NCBI GenBank assembly: GCA_945892985.1
Contig: CAMDDU010000002.1
Location: forward strand, 113,568-177,567
DNA length: 64,000 bases
Direction of reading: 5' to 3'
Origin: CAITSH01 sp945892985
Lineage (GTDB): Bacteria > Pseudomonadota > Gammaproteobacteria > Burkholderiales > SG8-39
Of the stretch, positions 44,118 through 52,202 are shown one piece after another (positions within the stretch are counted from its first letter, which is position 1; each line of letters opens with the position of its first letter). The notes under the pieces are model-generated. The model did not search any database and was not told the DNA's origin. It saw only the letters and a program-made list of their open reading frames with translations. A program made the translations under genes and the position numbers.

Positions 44118-44492
44118 GCTGCTCTCCTTGTCATGGTTTGCTGCGTCAGGGCTTTCCCGCCCCTGTTTATTCAACGCCCACTCTGCCCAGTTGACTGATA
44201 TGCAGATGTGTTCTTGTGTAAGGCCATGTAAGGGGCGGCGTTTTAATTACAGCTGCTTGCAATTTGCCTGGCTGCGGCCCTGGTTGCGGTGGGATTCGCG
44301 CCCGGGGTCTTCCACCCAGAATTTTTCACCCAGCGCCTCCCAGCCCACGGCTCGGGCGCCGCCGCGGTGTAGACTGGGCGAACATCGCGCGAACGCCATG
44401 TCGTTTTGTTCAGGATCGTTTTGTTCAGGATCGTCTTGTTCAAGATCGACTTGTTCAGGAAGGCGCGCAACACCCCATCAACGGAGGCGCGT
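44118..44492. other. 375-base divergent region carrying a 15-bp repeat array
   Basis: Between the secreted basic protein (minus) and the methyltransferase (plus). Apart from the array at 44401-44460 and the GGAGG site at 44483-44487, I see no gene. A longer in-frame reading through the array is possible but would encode a repetitive FRIVL peptide with no family resemblance. Confidence 0.5.
44401..44460 (+). repeat. 15-bp tandem repeat upstream of methyltransferase gene
   Basis: Exactly four 15-base units: TCGTTTTGTTCAGGA twice, then TCGTCTTGTTCAAGA and TCGACTTGTTCAGGA. The last unit ends 32 bases before the TTG start. Confidence 0.92.
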
Positions 44493-45287
44493 TTGCTTAG
44501 TTTCGATGCAAAAAAAATAGCCAGCCTGGACCGCGTCTATTCCTCCCCGCAAATTGTCGAGCAGCGCGTGCAACTGCGCGCCGCCATCGGTGCGCAAGCG
44601 GGCGAACGCGGCCTCGACGTGGGCTGCGGCGCCGGCCATATGGTGTGCGAGCTTGCGGCAGAAGTCGGGCCGACCGGGCACATCACCGGCATCGACGCCA
44701 GCCCCGATGCGGTGGCCGCCTGTGTCGCCCGCGCGGCGCGCGATGGCTTTTCGCAGCGCATTGACATACGCCAGTGCGACGCGGCGGTGCTGGCGTTTCC
44801 GGATGCGCATTTTGATTTTGTCACCGGTTCGCAGTCTTATTGCTATGTGTCTGACACCGCCGGTGCGATGCGCGAGGCGGCGCGCGTGTTGCGCAAGGGC
44901 GGCCGCCTGCTCATCCTCGACACCGACTGGGACTTGTGCGTCTGGAAGTCGGTCGATGACGCGCGCATGCGACGCATGTTCGCGGCGCGGGGCCGGGCGC
45001 AGTTTGCGCACCCCCGGCTTCCGCTCGCCCTGCACGGGCTTCTTGCCGCGGCCGGGCTGCGCCTCGACAAGGTCAGCGCAGTGCCTATCATCGAAACGTG
45101 CTTTGACCCCGACTCGTGGGTCGCGGGGCTGATCGACACGGTGCGTGGCGGCGCACTCAAGGGCGGCATCGCCCCCGCCGAGGTGCAGGCCTGGGAGGCG
45201 GATATGCGCGCGCGCAAGGGCGCTGTCGCCGGCGACTGGTTCTTTTGCCTTAACCGCTTGATTTTCAGCGCGTCCAAACCGGCCTGA
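44493..45287 (+). CDS. class I SAM-dependent methyltransferase
   Basis: About 264 residues from a TTG start (MLSFDAKKIASLDRVYSSPQ), chosen because GGAGG lies five bases before it. The SAM site is GLDVGCGAGHM, followed by ITGIDASPDAVAAC and FDFVTGSQSYCYV, then the post-motif VLRKGGRLLILDTDWD typical of UbiE/arsenite-type methyltransferases. The methyl acceptor is unknown. It stands alone after the 15-bp repeat array. Confidence 0.87.
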   Translation: MLSFDAKKIASLDRVYSSPQIVEQRVQLRAAIGAQAGERGLDVGCGAGHMVCELAAEVGPTGHITGIDASPDAVAACVARAARDGFSQRIDIRQCDAAVLAFPDAHFDFVTGSQSYCYVSDTAGAMREAARVLRKGGRLLILDTDWDLCVWKSVDDARMRRMFAARGRAQFAHPRLPLALHGLLAAAGLRLDKVSAVPIIETCFDPDSWVAGLIDTVRGGALKGGIAPAEVQAWEADMRARKGAVAGDWFFCLNRLIFSASKPA

Positions 45288-45346
45288 ATGCAAGGGCCCG
45301 AAATTGCGCGCCCCATCCGGTTTTGCAGCGCAGTTTCAATGCAGGC

Positions 45347-45375
45347 TTGTCAGCGCGGCTGCGCTTGGCTAGACT
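45347..45375 (+). promoter_or_regulatory. sigma-70 promoter of the short peptide unit
   Basis: TTGTCA, a 17-base spacer and TAGACT give a near-consensus promoter. The expected transcript start is at about 45382, eleven bases before a perfect anti-16S sequence. Confidence 0.6.
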
Positions 45376-45407
45376 GTAATCTCACAACTTTGAAAGGAGG
45401 TGATCCT

Positions 45408-45491
45408 ATGATCAGTCCCACAGGCTTAACCGGCCAGAACGGCTCACGCTGCGGATCAACCTTTTCTGTAGGGATGACCGCCAGCCTATAA
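45408..45491 (+). CDS. 27-residue peptide with perfect Shine-Dalgarno
   Basis: ORF MISPTGLTGQNGSRCGSTFS followed by VGMTASL and TAA. It is preceded by AAAGGAGGTGATCC (45393-45406), fourteen bases fully complementary to the 3' end of 16S rRNA, with the normal spacing to ATG. A promoter precedes and a strong terminator follows, so the whole transcript should be about 170 bases. The peptide is Gly/Ser/Thr-rich with one Cys and no membrane span. It may be a real small protein, a leader peptide or part of a dual-function sRNA. I do not recognise a family. Confidence 0.6.
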   Translation: MISPTGLTGQNGSRCGSTFSVGMTASL

Positions 45492-45514
45492 GGCCGGCAT
45501 GAGCCTCAGCAGTA

Positions 45515-45555
45515 ACAAGGCCCCGGGGACGCAAGTCGCCGGGGCCTTGTCTTTT
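45515..45555 (+). terminator. strong terminator hairpin with GNRA-type loop
   Basis: A perfect 12-bp stem ACAAGGCCCCGG/CCGGGGCCTTGT encloses a second 3-bp stem GAC/GTC closed by GCAA, followed by TCTTTT. It ends the short peptide transcript and may also serve the convergent LysR gene. Confidence 0.88.
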
Positions 45556-45577
45556 GCAGGGCCCTTGCCGGCGCGGT

Positions 45578-46525
45578 TCAGTTGCGGCGAAGTTTTGCGA
45601 GCTCTCCGGCGGTGCGCTCTTCGTAGTCGCTGAACAGATCATGCACGGTGCGGCGCAGCCAGATGTTGGCCGGGTCCTTGTTGAAGCGGCGATGCCAGTA
45701 CTGCTTGACGTCGAAGGCGGGCGGCTTGATCGGTGGATCGAGCAGTTTTATTTTCGCCAGCCGGGCGAAGGCGACACCGATGTCCAGGGGCACCGTGGCG
45801 ATCAGGTCTGATTCGACGATGATGGCGAGCAGGCTGGTGAAGTGCGCGATATCGAGGCGCACGTCGCGCACGATGCCGCGCTGCTGCAGGAAGACCTCGA
45901 AAATATGGCTGCGCCCCTCCGGCCGCACTACCGCGTGCGCGCCCTCGACAAATTGCTTCAGGCTTAGCCGGCCGCGTATGGTCGGATGGTTGGCGCGCAC
46001 CATGCAGATATAGGCGTTGCGGAACAGGCGCTGCTGGTAAAAGCCTGCACCGGTCAGGTCGGGAAAGTAACCAACAGCGAGGTCCGCTTCGCCCGCTTCA
46101 AGCGCCTGTGCCGTGGCGGTGGCCGGCATTGACGTCGCCCTGAGTTTGGCGTGCGGCGCATCGACGGCGATGCGCGTGAACAGTTTCGGTAGCAGTGCGA
46201 ACTCGCCAATGTCGGGCGTGATCAGGCCAAACGCGCGTTCGGTGCGTGCCGGATTGAAGCTGGACTTTTGCAGGATTTCTGACTTGACCGTGTCGAGCAC
46301 CTGGTGCACCGGGCCGGCCAGTTCGGCGGCAAGGGCGGTAGGGCTCATGCCCGAACTGGTGCGCACGAATAAGGGGTCGTTGAACAGCGTGCGCAGTTTG
46401 GCCACCGCGGCACTCATTGCCGGCTGGCTGAGGCCGATGGCGCTGCCGGCGCGGGTGACGCTTTGGTGCACCAGCATTGCGTCGAACACCACCAGCAGGT
46501 TGAGGTCGGCTTTTGCAATATCCAT
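45578..46525 (-). CDS. LysR-type transcriptional regulator (NodD/LeuO-like)
   Basis: A 315-residue regulator with DNA-binding N-terminus LNLLVVFDAMLVHQSVTRAG, then SQPAMSAAVAKLRTLFNDPLF, and a substrate domain of the NodD/NahR-like group (ADLAVGYFPDL, LIATVPLDIGVAFA). It is divergent from a frameshifted Bug gene. An 8-bp inverted repeat ATAATTTG/CAAATTAT with 29 bases between (46524-46568) spans its start codon and would suit autoregulation. It probably controls the block 46782-53719. Confidence 0.9.
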   Translation of the reverse strand: MDIAKADLNLLVVFDAMLVHQSVTRAGSAIGLSQPAMSAAVAKLRTLFNDPLFVRTSSGMSPTALAAELAGPVHQVLDTVKSEILQKSSFNPARTERAFGLITPDIGEFALLPKLFTRIAVDAPHAKLRATSMPATATAQALEAGEADLAVGYFPDLTGAGFYQQRLFRNAYICMVRANHPTIRGRLSLKQFVEGAHAVVRPEGRSHIFEVFLQQRGIVRDVRLDIAHFTSLLAIIVESDLIATVPLDIGVAFARLAKIKLLDPPIKPPAFDVKQYWHRRFNKDPANIWLRRTVHDLFSDYEERTAGELAKLRRN

Positions 46526-46781
46526 AATTTGGATTCGAGAAATAATAAAAATCGGATTTTCAAATTATTACCCGCTGCGTAGCATGCGCGCAAGTAATCA
46601 TTATTCACGTCCTGCAACCGCGCTCTACAGCGTTCGCACCAGGGCATTACGGCAGGACGCATTTCGGCCTTAGGGCCTGTCCCGGGGTGGCAAAAAAAGC
46701 GTAAGGCTGAATTTTTGAAACACTGAAGTACCGATAAACAAAAAATTCAAAAAACTGCAACCGCGGCAAAGGAGGAGTGCA

Positions 46782-47805
46782 ATGAAATTGCTTTCGCTTT
46801 CAAATAGACACGGCCATGAGCGCAGCGGCCGCGCGGGCCGCTGTTGCGCCACGGCTCTGCTTGGCCTTGCCGCTGCATTGAGCTGTGTCCAGGCCGTCGC
46901 ACAAACGGCCTATCCCAACAAGCCGATCAAGGTGATTGTCGGCATCGCCGCGGGCAGCGTGACCGACGTGGTGATGCGCGCCGCGGCGCAGGAGCTCAGC
47001 ACGCGCCTGGGCCAACCGGTGCTCATAGACAACAAGCCCGGCGGCAACATGATCATAGGTGCCGAGGCCTGCGCCAAAGCGCCCGCCGACGGCTACACGC
47101 TGTGCGTGCTCGGGGTCGACGCCTTGTCGAGCAATCCCTTCACCTTCGACAAGCTGCCCTATGACCCGGACAAGGATTTTCGGCCGGTGACCAATCTGTT
47201 TTTCGTGCGCGAGGCCTTGGTGGTCGCTGCCGCAGTGCCGGCCAACACGGGCCGAATTGCGCGCGCTGGCGCTCTCCAAGCCCGGCTCGCTCAACTTCGG
47301 CACACTCGGGCCCGACTCCTCGCCTGATTTGTTTTTGGGCTGGCTGCGCGACAAATGGAAGACCGACATGACCGCCGTGCCCTACAAGGGTGGCGGACCG
47401 ATTGCCACGGCGCTGATTGCCGGCGAAATCCAGCTCTCGTCCATGGGCATGGGCAATTTTGTCGGCGGCATTCAGGGTGGCCGCATCAAGGCCCTGGCCA
47501 TAGGCGGACAAAAGCGCGTGGCCTTGTTCCCCGATGTGCCGACCATGGCCGAGGCCGGCCTGGGTGATTATTCGGTGCGGCCCTGGTGGGGTCTGGTGGT
47601 TCCGGCCGGCACGCCGGACGCTGTTGTTGCCAGGCTCAATGCCGAGTTTGTGAAACTGTTCAGCGAAGCAAAGTTCGGTGAATTCATGGACGGGCGTTTT
47701 CTTGAGACCTCGGTCGGACCGGTCGAGGGCTTTGCCGCATTTCTCAAGACTGACCGCGAACGCTCGGGTCAGGTGATCAAGGCGGCGAAGCAGGCCAAGC
47801 GCTGA
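46782..47805 (+). pseudogene. TctC/Bug-family binding protein gene with frameshift
   Basis: The first 156 codons encode a normal Bug protein: signal peptide ending AVAQ, mature start TAYPNKPIKVIVGIAAGSVTD, DNKPGGNMIIGAEA and DGYTLCVLG. At a GGG at 47249-47251 the frame shifts by one base, and the rest continues in another frame from AELRALALSKPGSLNFGTLG to the normal C-terminus. One extra G (or two missing bases) explains it. It is either a recent pseudogene or a sequence error; nothing else in the gene has decayed. Confidence 0.85.
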
Positions 47806-47881
47806 ACTTTTCATCGCCGCGCCGACCCCTGCACCTTGAACACCCGGAACCTTCGAAGCTCAGAACATTTTGAAAGAAACC

Positions 47882-48652
47882 ATGAAACGACTTGAAAACC
47901 GCGTCGCCATTGTCACCGGCGGCTCACATGGCGAGCGCGCCGCGCTGGGCGCCGATTTTGCCAAGGCGCTGGCTGCCGCGGGCGCCAAGGTGGTGGTGGC
48001 CGATATTCGCGATTGCGCGTCGGTGGTGAAGGAGATTGAGGCCGCCGGCGGTGAAGCGCTGGCCGTGCACGTTGATGTGCGTGACGAGGCCTCGATGGCG
48101 GCGATGGCGGCCGCAGCCATCAAGCGTTTTGGCCGCATCGACATCCTGCTCAATAATGCCGCCATCGGTTCGAATATCCCGCCGGTCAAGGTGGGCGATA
48201 TTGCGCTCGATGCCTGGGATGACATTTATGCCGTCAACGTGCGCGGTCCGTTTGTCTGCGTCAAAGCGGTGCTGCCGCAAATGCGCAAGCAAGGCTACGG
48301 CAAGATCATCAACGTCGGCTCAAGCATGATGTATTCGGGTGCGCCCAACCGCCTGCATTATGTGTCGGCCAAGGGCGCCGTGCTGGCGATGTCGCGCGCG
48401 CTCTCGCGCGAGTTGGGCCCGGAGGGCATTTGCGTCAACACGCTCGCTTACGGGCTGGTCACCAGCCGCATCAATGAACAGGCGCTGGAGGATGACGACG
48501 AGTATCGCGCCCACGCCTTCCGGCCGCGCGCCATGCCGGTGCACCTGCGCGCCGAGGACATCACCGGCGGGCTGATTTTTCTCGCCTCCGCCGAGAGCGA
48601 CCACATGACCGGGCAGTGCCTGATGATAGATCCGGGTTCTGTTCACAATTAA
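47882..48652 (+). CDS. SDR-family oxidoreductase with altered cofactor loop
   Basis: A 256-residue short-chain dehydrogenase from MKRLENRVAIVTGGSHGERA. The Gly-rich motif normally reads TGGxxGIG, but here four residues (ERAA) stand between TGGSHG and LGADFAKALA. The rest is regular: VVVADIRD, NNAAIGSN, Ser in NVGSSMMYSG and Tyr/Lys in HYVSAKGA. The insertion may weaken NAD(P) binding. The gene lies in the LysR-associated block between two Bug genes. Confidence 0.85.
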   Translation: MKRLENRVAIVTGGSHGERAALGADFAKALAAAGAKVVVADIRDCASVVKEIEAAGGEALAVHVDVRDEASMAAMAAAAIKRFGRIDILLNNAAIGSNIPPVKVGDIALDAWDDIYAVNVRGPFVCVKAVLPQMRKQGYGKIINVGSSMMYSGAPNRLHYVSAKGAVLAMSRALSRELGPEGICVNTLAYGLVTSRINEQALEDDDEYRAHAFRPRAMPVHLRAEDITGGLIFLASAESDHMTGQCLMIDPGSVHN

Positions 48653-48746
48653 ATAGCAGCAAACATAAGCAGGCATGGGCAGGCATGGGCCCTGCCCGAT
48701 CACCCGATCAAAATATAAGCAGATCCTCGAAAGACAAAGCTAACAA

Positions 48747-49652
48747 ATGGTAAATCCGGCCAAAGACGCGCAGGGCGCGATCGAAATCATCGTCCCCTAT
48801 ATCATCGACGGCGGCACCGGCAAGCGCAGCCAGTTGCTGGCGCAATATCTCGAAAAGCACCTGGGCGTGCCGGTGAGGGCGGTGAGCCGCACCGGCGCGG
48901 TCGCCGGCCACAGCGCCATCGCAGCGGCCAAACCAGACGGGCTGACGCTGGGCATGATCACCGGCGAGATCGGCATGATGCACTGGAACGCCGGTGTCAC
49001 CGAGCTCACCTGGCGCGATTACACGCCGCTCGCCGTGCCCTATGTCGAGGCCGCCGCGATCATCGTGCGCGCCGACTCACCCTGGCGCACGCTCAATGAT
49101 TTTCTGGCCGCAGCCCGCGCCACCGGCACCGCGCCGCTGCGCGGCTCGGGCTCGCCTGATTTTGGCGTGTGGAAATTCGCGCTGCTCGGCCTGCTCGACA
49201 AAGCCGGCATCAGCGCCGGTCGGGTCAGTTGGACCCCGACCATCAGCGGCGAGGAGGGCATTGCCAAGCTCATCGCCGGCGAGGTGGATGTCGCGCCGGT
49301 TCCGATGGTCGAGGCGCCCGAACTCATTTTCGAAGGCAAGATCAGGCCGCTTGCCACCATGGCCGACACGCGTCATCCGCTGTTTGCCAGCGTGCCGACG
49401 GTGCGCGAGGCATCGCGCCTGGACTGGAGCGTTGCGCACTGGCGCGGCCTGGTTGCGCCGGCCGGGCTGGAACCTGCCGTCAAGGAGCGGATTGTCGCCG
49501 CCCTGCGCAAGGTCGCGGCCGACGCGGACTTTACCGAGGACTGCCGCAGCCGGGGTTACACGCTGGGCTGGAAAATTGACACGGACTTCGCCGCCTACAT
49601 GCAGGAAGACGACGAACTGTTCGGCCGCATCATCGCCCCTCAGGCGGAATAA
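48747..49652 (+). CDS. Bug/TctC-like protein lacking a signal peptide
   Basis: A 301-residue protein whose family features are present but divergent: IEIIVPYIIDGGTGKRSQL in place of the usual IRIVVPF, the DGLTLGMIT segment and LATMADTRHPLFASVPTVRE near the C-terminus. The N-terminus (MVNPAKDAQGA) is polar and cannot direct export. Either it works in the cytosol or an upstream signal was lost; no in-frame hydrophobic stretch precedes it. It is followed fourteen bases later by a FAD hydroxylase gene. Confidence 0.75.
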   Translation: MVNPAKDAQGAIEIIVPYIIDGGTGKRSQLLAQYLEKHLGVPVRAVSRTGAVAGHSAIAAAKPDGLTLGMITGEIGMMHWNAGVTELTWRDYTPLAVPYVEAAAIIVRADSPWRTLNDFLAAARATGTAPLRGSGSPDFGVWKFALLGLLDKAGISAGRVSWTPTISGEEGIAKLIAGEVDVAPVPMVEAPELIFEGKIRPLATMADTRHPLFASVPTVREASRLDWSVAHWRGLVAPAGLEPAVKERIVAALRKVAADADFTEDCRSRGYTLGWKIDTDFAAYMQEDDELFGRIIAPQAE

Positions 49653-49666
49653 TTGGAGGCAGGCAA

Positions 49667-51289
49667 GTGACTGACCAGGGCAAGTTTGATTTCGACGTGG
49701 TGGTAATTGGCTTCGGCCCGGCCGGAGCGACCTGCGCCGGCCTGCTTGGCAAGCTCGGGGTGCGCACCCTCGCCATCGACAGGGCGACCGCCGTATATGA
49801 CAAGCCGCGCGCCTTTGCGCTTGATCACGAAATCATGCGCGTGTTCCAGAATCTCGGCATCGTGGACGCGGTGCTGCCCTATACCGCGCCCTTCACGCCC
49901 TCCGAGTATTACGGCGTCGAGGGGCAACTGATCAAGCGCCTGGGTGCGGTGCCGCCGCCTTATCCTCTGGGATGGCCACCCAACGTGGTATTCACCCAGC
50001 CGCCGGTCGAGGAAATCATGCGCAAGGGCGCCGCCTCACGCGTCGGTGTCGAGATCGCATTGGGCACCGAGCTCACCGCGCTGGAGCAGGACGCCACCGG
50101 CGTGCGCCTGAGCCTGCGTGGCGAAGACGGTGGCACGCGCAATGTGAGTGCCCGCTACGTCGTGGCTTGTGACGGTGCTTCGAGTACCGTCCGTCGCCTG
50201 CTTGATATGCCGTTTGAGGATCTGGATTTTGACGAGCCCTGGCTGGTGGTTGACGTGCAGGTCAATGAACGCGGCCTGGCCAAGCTTCCGGATGTGAGCA
50301 TCCAGTACTGCGAGCCGGCACGGCCGACCACCTATCTCATCGGACCGGGCAATCACCGGCGCTGGGAGATCATGCTGTTGCCCGGTGAAGACCCGCGCAT
50401 CATGGAGGGCGAGGCGGAAATCTGGAAATTGCTGTCCCGCTGGTTGAAGCCTGATGAGGCCGCGTTGTGGCGTGTCGCGAGTTACCGTTTTCACGCTCTG
50501 GTGGCACGCGATTGGCGGCGCGGCCGCGTCTTTATCTCCGGTGACGCAGCGCACCAGCAACCGCCGTTTACCGGGCAGGGCATGTGCCAGGGCGTGCGCG
50601 ACGTTGCCAATCTCAGCTGGAAATTAAAACGTGTTCTCGATGGCACCGCCGGCGATGCTCTGCTCGACACCTACCAGGCCGAACGCGGCGCCCATGTGCG
50701 GCGCCTGACTACGCTCATCAAGGGGATAGGGCAGTTGATTTGCGAACGCGATCCGGCGGCGGCGGCTAAGCGCGATGCGCGCCTGCTCGTAGAAGCGGGC
50801 GGGCAGATCAAGACCGTCGCGCGCCAGGACTTGATTCCGCCGCTGCAGGGGGAGGGCTGCTTGCTGTCGCCCGCGCAGCACGCCGCCAACGGCACGATTT
50901 TCCCGCAGCCGCGCGTAGCGCAGGAAAAGCCGGGGGGGCAGACCGCGCTGCTCGATGACATCACAGGAACGGGTATTCGCGTCATCACTAACGACGCCGC
51001 CATTGCCGCCGGATTGCGGGGCAATCCGATTATTGCGAAGCTCAATGCACGCATCGTGCTGCTGGGTGACAGGTCGGGTGCTGCGAGCAGCACGGACGGC
51101 GTACGGTGCGTCGTTGAAAGCGAGGGCATCCTGGCGCGCTGGTTTGCACGCCACGCCTGCGTCGCCGCCATCGTGCGGCCGGATCATTATGTTTTCGGCG
51201 TGGCCGCGGACGCAGCCGGACTTGAAGCAGGGCTGGCGTCGCTTGCCGCGGTAGTTAATGCACAAGGAGAATCGCATGCGCTTGCGTAG
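49667..51289 (+). CDS. FAD-dependent aromatic hydroxylase (MhpA-like)
   Basis: A 540-residue flavoprotein monooxygenase starting at GTG with GGAGG upstream. The FAD dinucleotide site is VVVIGFGPAGATCAGLLGKL, the DG motif is YVVACDGASSTVRRLLDM and the second FAD site is FISGDAAHQQPPFTGQGMCQ. This is the layout of 3-(3-hydroxyphenyl)propionate hydroxylase (MhpA), which adds a hydroxyl to a phenolic ring using NADH and oxygen. The next gene encodes an extradiol-dioxygenase-like protein, the expected next step. The exact substrate is not known. Confidence 0.9.
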   Translation: MTDQGKFDFDVVVIGFGPAGATCAGLLGKLGVRTLAIDRATAVYDKPRAFALDHEIMRVFQNLGIVDAVLPYTAPFTPSEYYGVEGQLIKRLGAVPPPYPLGWPPNVVFTQPPVEEIMRKGAASRVGVEIALGTELTALEQDATGVRLSLRGEDGGTRNVSARYVVACDGASSTVRRLLDMPFEDLDFDEPWLVVDVQVNERGLAKLPDVSIQYCEPARPTTYLIGPGNHRRWEIMLLPGEDPRIMEGEAEIWKLLSRWLKPDEAALWRVASYRFHALVARDWRRGRVFISGDAAHQQPPFTGQGMCQGVRDVANLSWKLKRVLDGTAGDALLDTYQAERGAHVRRLTTLIKGIGQLICERDPAAAAKRDARLLVEAGGQIKTVARQDLIPPLQGEGCLLSPAQHAANGTIFPQPRVAQEKPGGQTALLDDITGTGIRVITNDAAIAAGLRGNPIIAKLNARIVLLGDRSGAASSTDGVRCVVESEGILARWFARHACVAAIVRPDHYVFGVAADAAGLEAGLASLAAVVNAQGESHALA

Positions 51290-52148
51290 TGTCGAACTGC
51301 ACGTCACGGGCGTTGCCGCTGCGGCGCAATTCCTAACCGATGTCTGGCGGTTGCTGCCCGCAGGCGAGCAGGGCGGTGCACGGTATTTTCGCGGCAGCGG
51401 CGATCAGCCCTACATCCTTTGCCTTCGCGAGGCGGCCGCGCCGGCTGTGGCGTCGGTGTGCTTTGGCGGCTCGCCAGCCGAACTCTCGCAGCTGCGCGAG
51501 CGTGCGCAGCGCGCAGGCGCCCCGCTGCGCCCCTTTGCGGCGCTAGACGCGCCCGGCGGCGGCAGCGGATTTTTTGTGCAGGGATCGGAAGCGCAGTCCT
51601 ATTGTTTCGTGAGCGAAGCCAGCGTACCCGTCGTGAATGCGGACCCTGACACGCCGGTTCGCATCACGCACACCGTGATCAACGCGCTTGACGTGCTTGC
51701 CTGCGAGCGCTTTGCCGTCGACGTGCTCGGTTTTCAGGTCTCCGATCGCACCCGCGCCATGACTTTTGTCCGCTGTGACCGCAAGCATCATGCAATCGCC
51801 TACGCCCATGCCGCAGTCGCGTCGCTCAACCACATCGCCTTCGAGATGCGTGATATCGACGCGGTGATGCGCGGTTTTGGCCGCATGCGCGAGGCTGGTT
51901 TCGCGCCGGTTTGGGGGCCGGGGCGGCACGGCCCCGGCAATAACGTGTTCGGCTATTTCATCGCACCCTTTGGCGCCGTGATCGAATATACCGCCGAGAT
52001 TTCCGAAGTGGGCGACGATTACCGCGTCGGCGGTCCCGAAGACTGGACCTGGCCGCCCGGCCGTCTGGATCACTGGGGTGTATCGGTCAAGGACAGCGCC
52101 CGCATCATGGTGGTGGAACGCAATTATTGTTTTCCGGTATTGAATTAG
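51276..52148 (+). CDS. VOC-family protein, extradiol dioxygenase-like
   Basis: A 290-residue two-domain VOC (glyoxalase/bleomycin resistance/dioxygenase) protein from MRLRSVELHVTGVAAA, with AAGGAG upstream and a 14-base overlap with the hydroxylase gene. The second domain has the full iron triad of type I extradiol dioxygenases: His in RITHTVINALD, His in SLNHIAFEMRD and Glu in GAVIEYTAE. These enzymes cut catechols next to the hydroxyls. Coupling to the hydroxylase gene supports a hydroxylation-then-cleavage pair. Confidence 0.85.
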   Translation: MRLRSVELHVTGVAAAAQFLTDVWRLLPAGEQGGARYFRGSGDQPYILCLREAAAPAVASVCFGGSPAELSQLRERAQRAGAPLRPFAALDAPGGGSGFFVQGSEAQSYCFVSEASVPVVNADPDTPVRITHTVINALDVLACERFAVDVLGFQVSDRTRAMTFVRCDRKHHAIAYAHAAVASLNHIAFEMRDIDAVMRGFGRMREAGFAPVWGPGRHGPGNNVFGYFIAPFGAVIEYTAEISEVGDDYRVGGPEDWTWPPGRLDHWGVSVKDSARIMVVERNYCFPVLN

Positions 52149-52202
52149 TATTTTGACAACGCCTGCAGGTGGCATGATGCGGGCAATCCTGAGGAGGACA
52201 GC

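Noticed and set aside
44401..44460. Extension of the methyltransferase frame through the 15-bp array as coding sequence
   Set aside because: The resulting N-terminus is a repetitive FRIVL peptide, and a TTG with a well-spaced GGAGG lies downstream.
45393..45406. Sequence equal to the reverse complement of the 16S rRNA 3' end, taken at first for an rRNA fragment
   Set aside because: Only these fourteen bases match; the neighbouring bases do not resemble the 16S 3' region, and an ORF follows with correct spacing.
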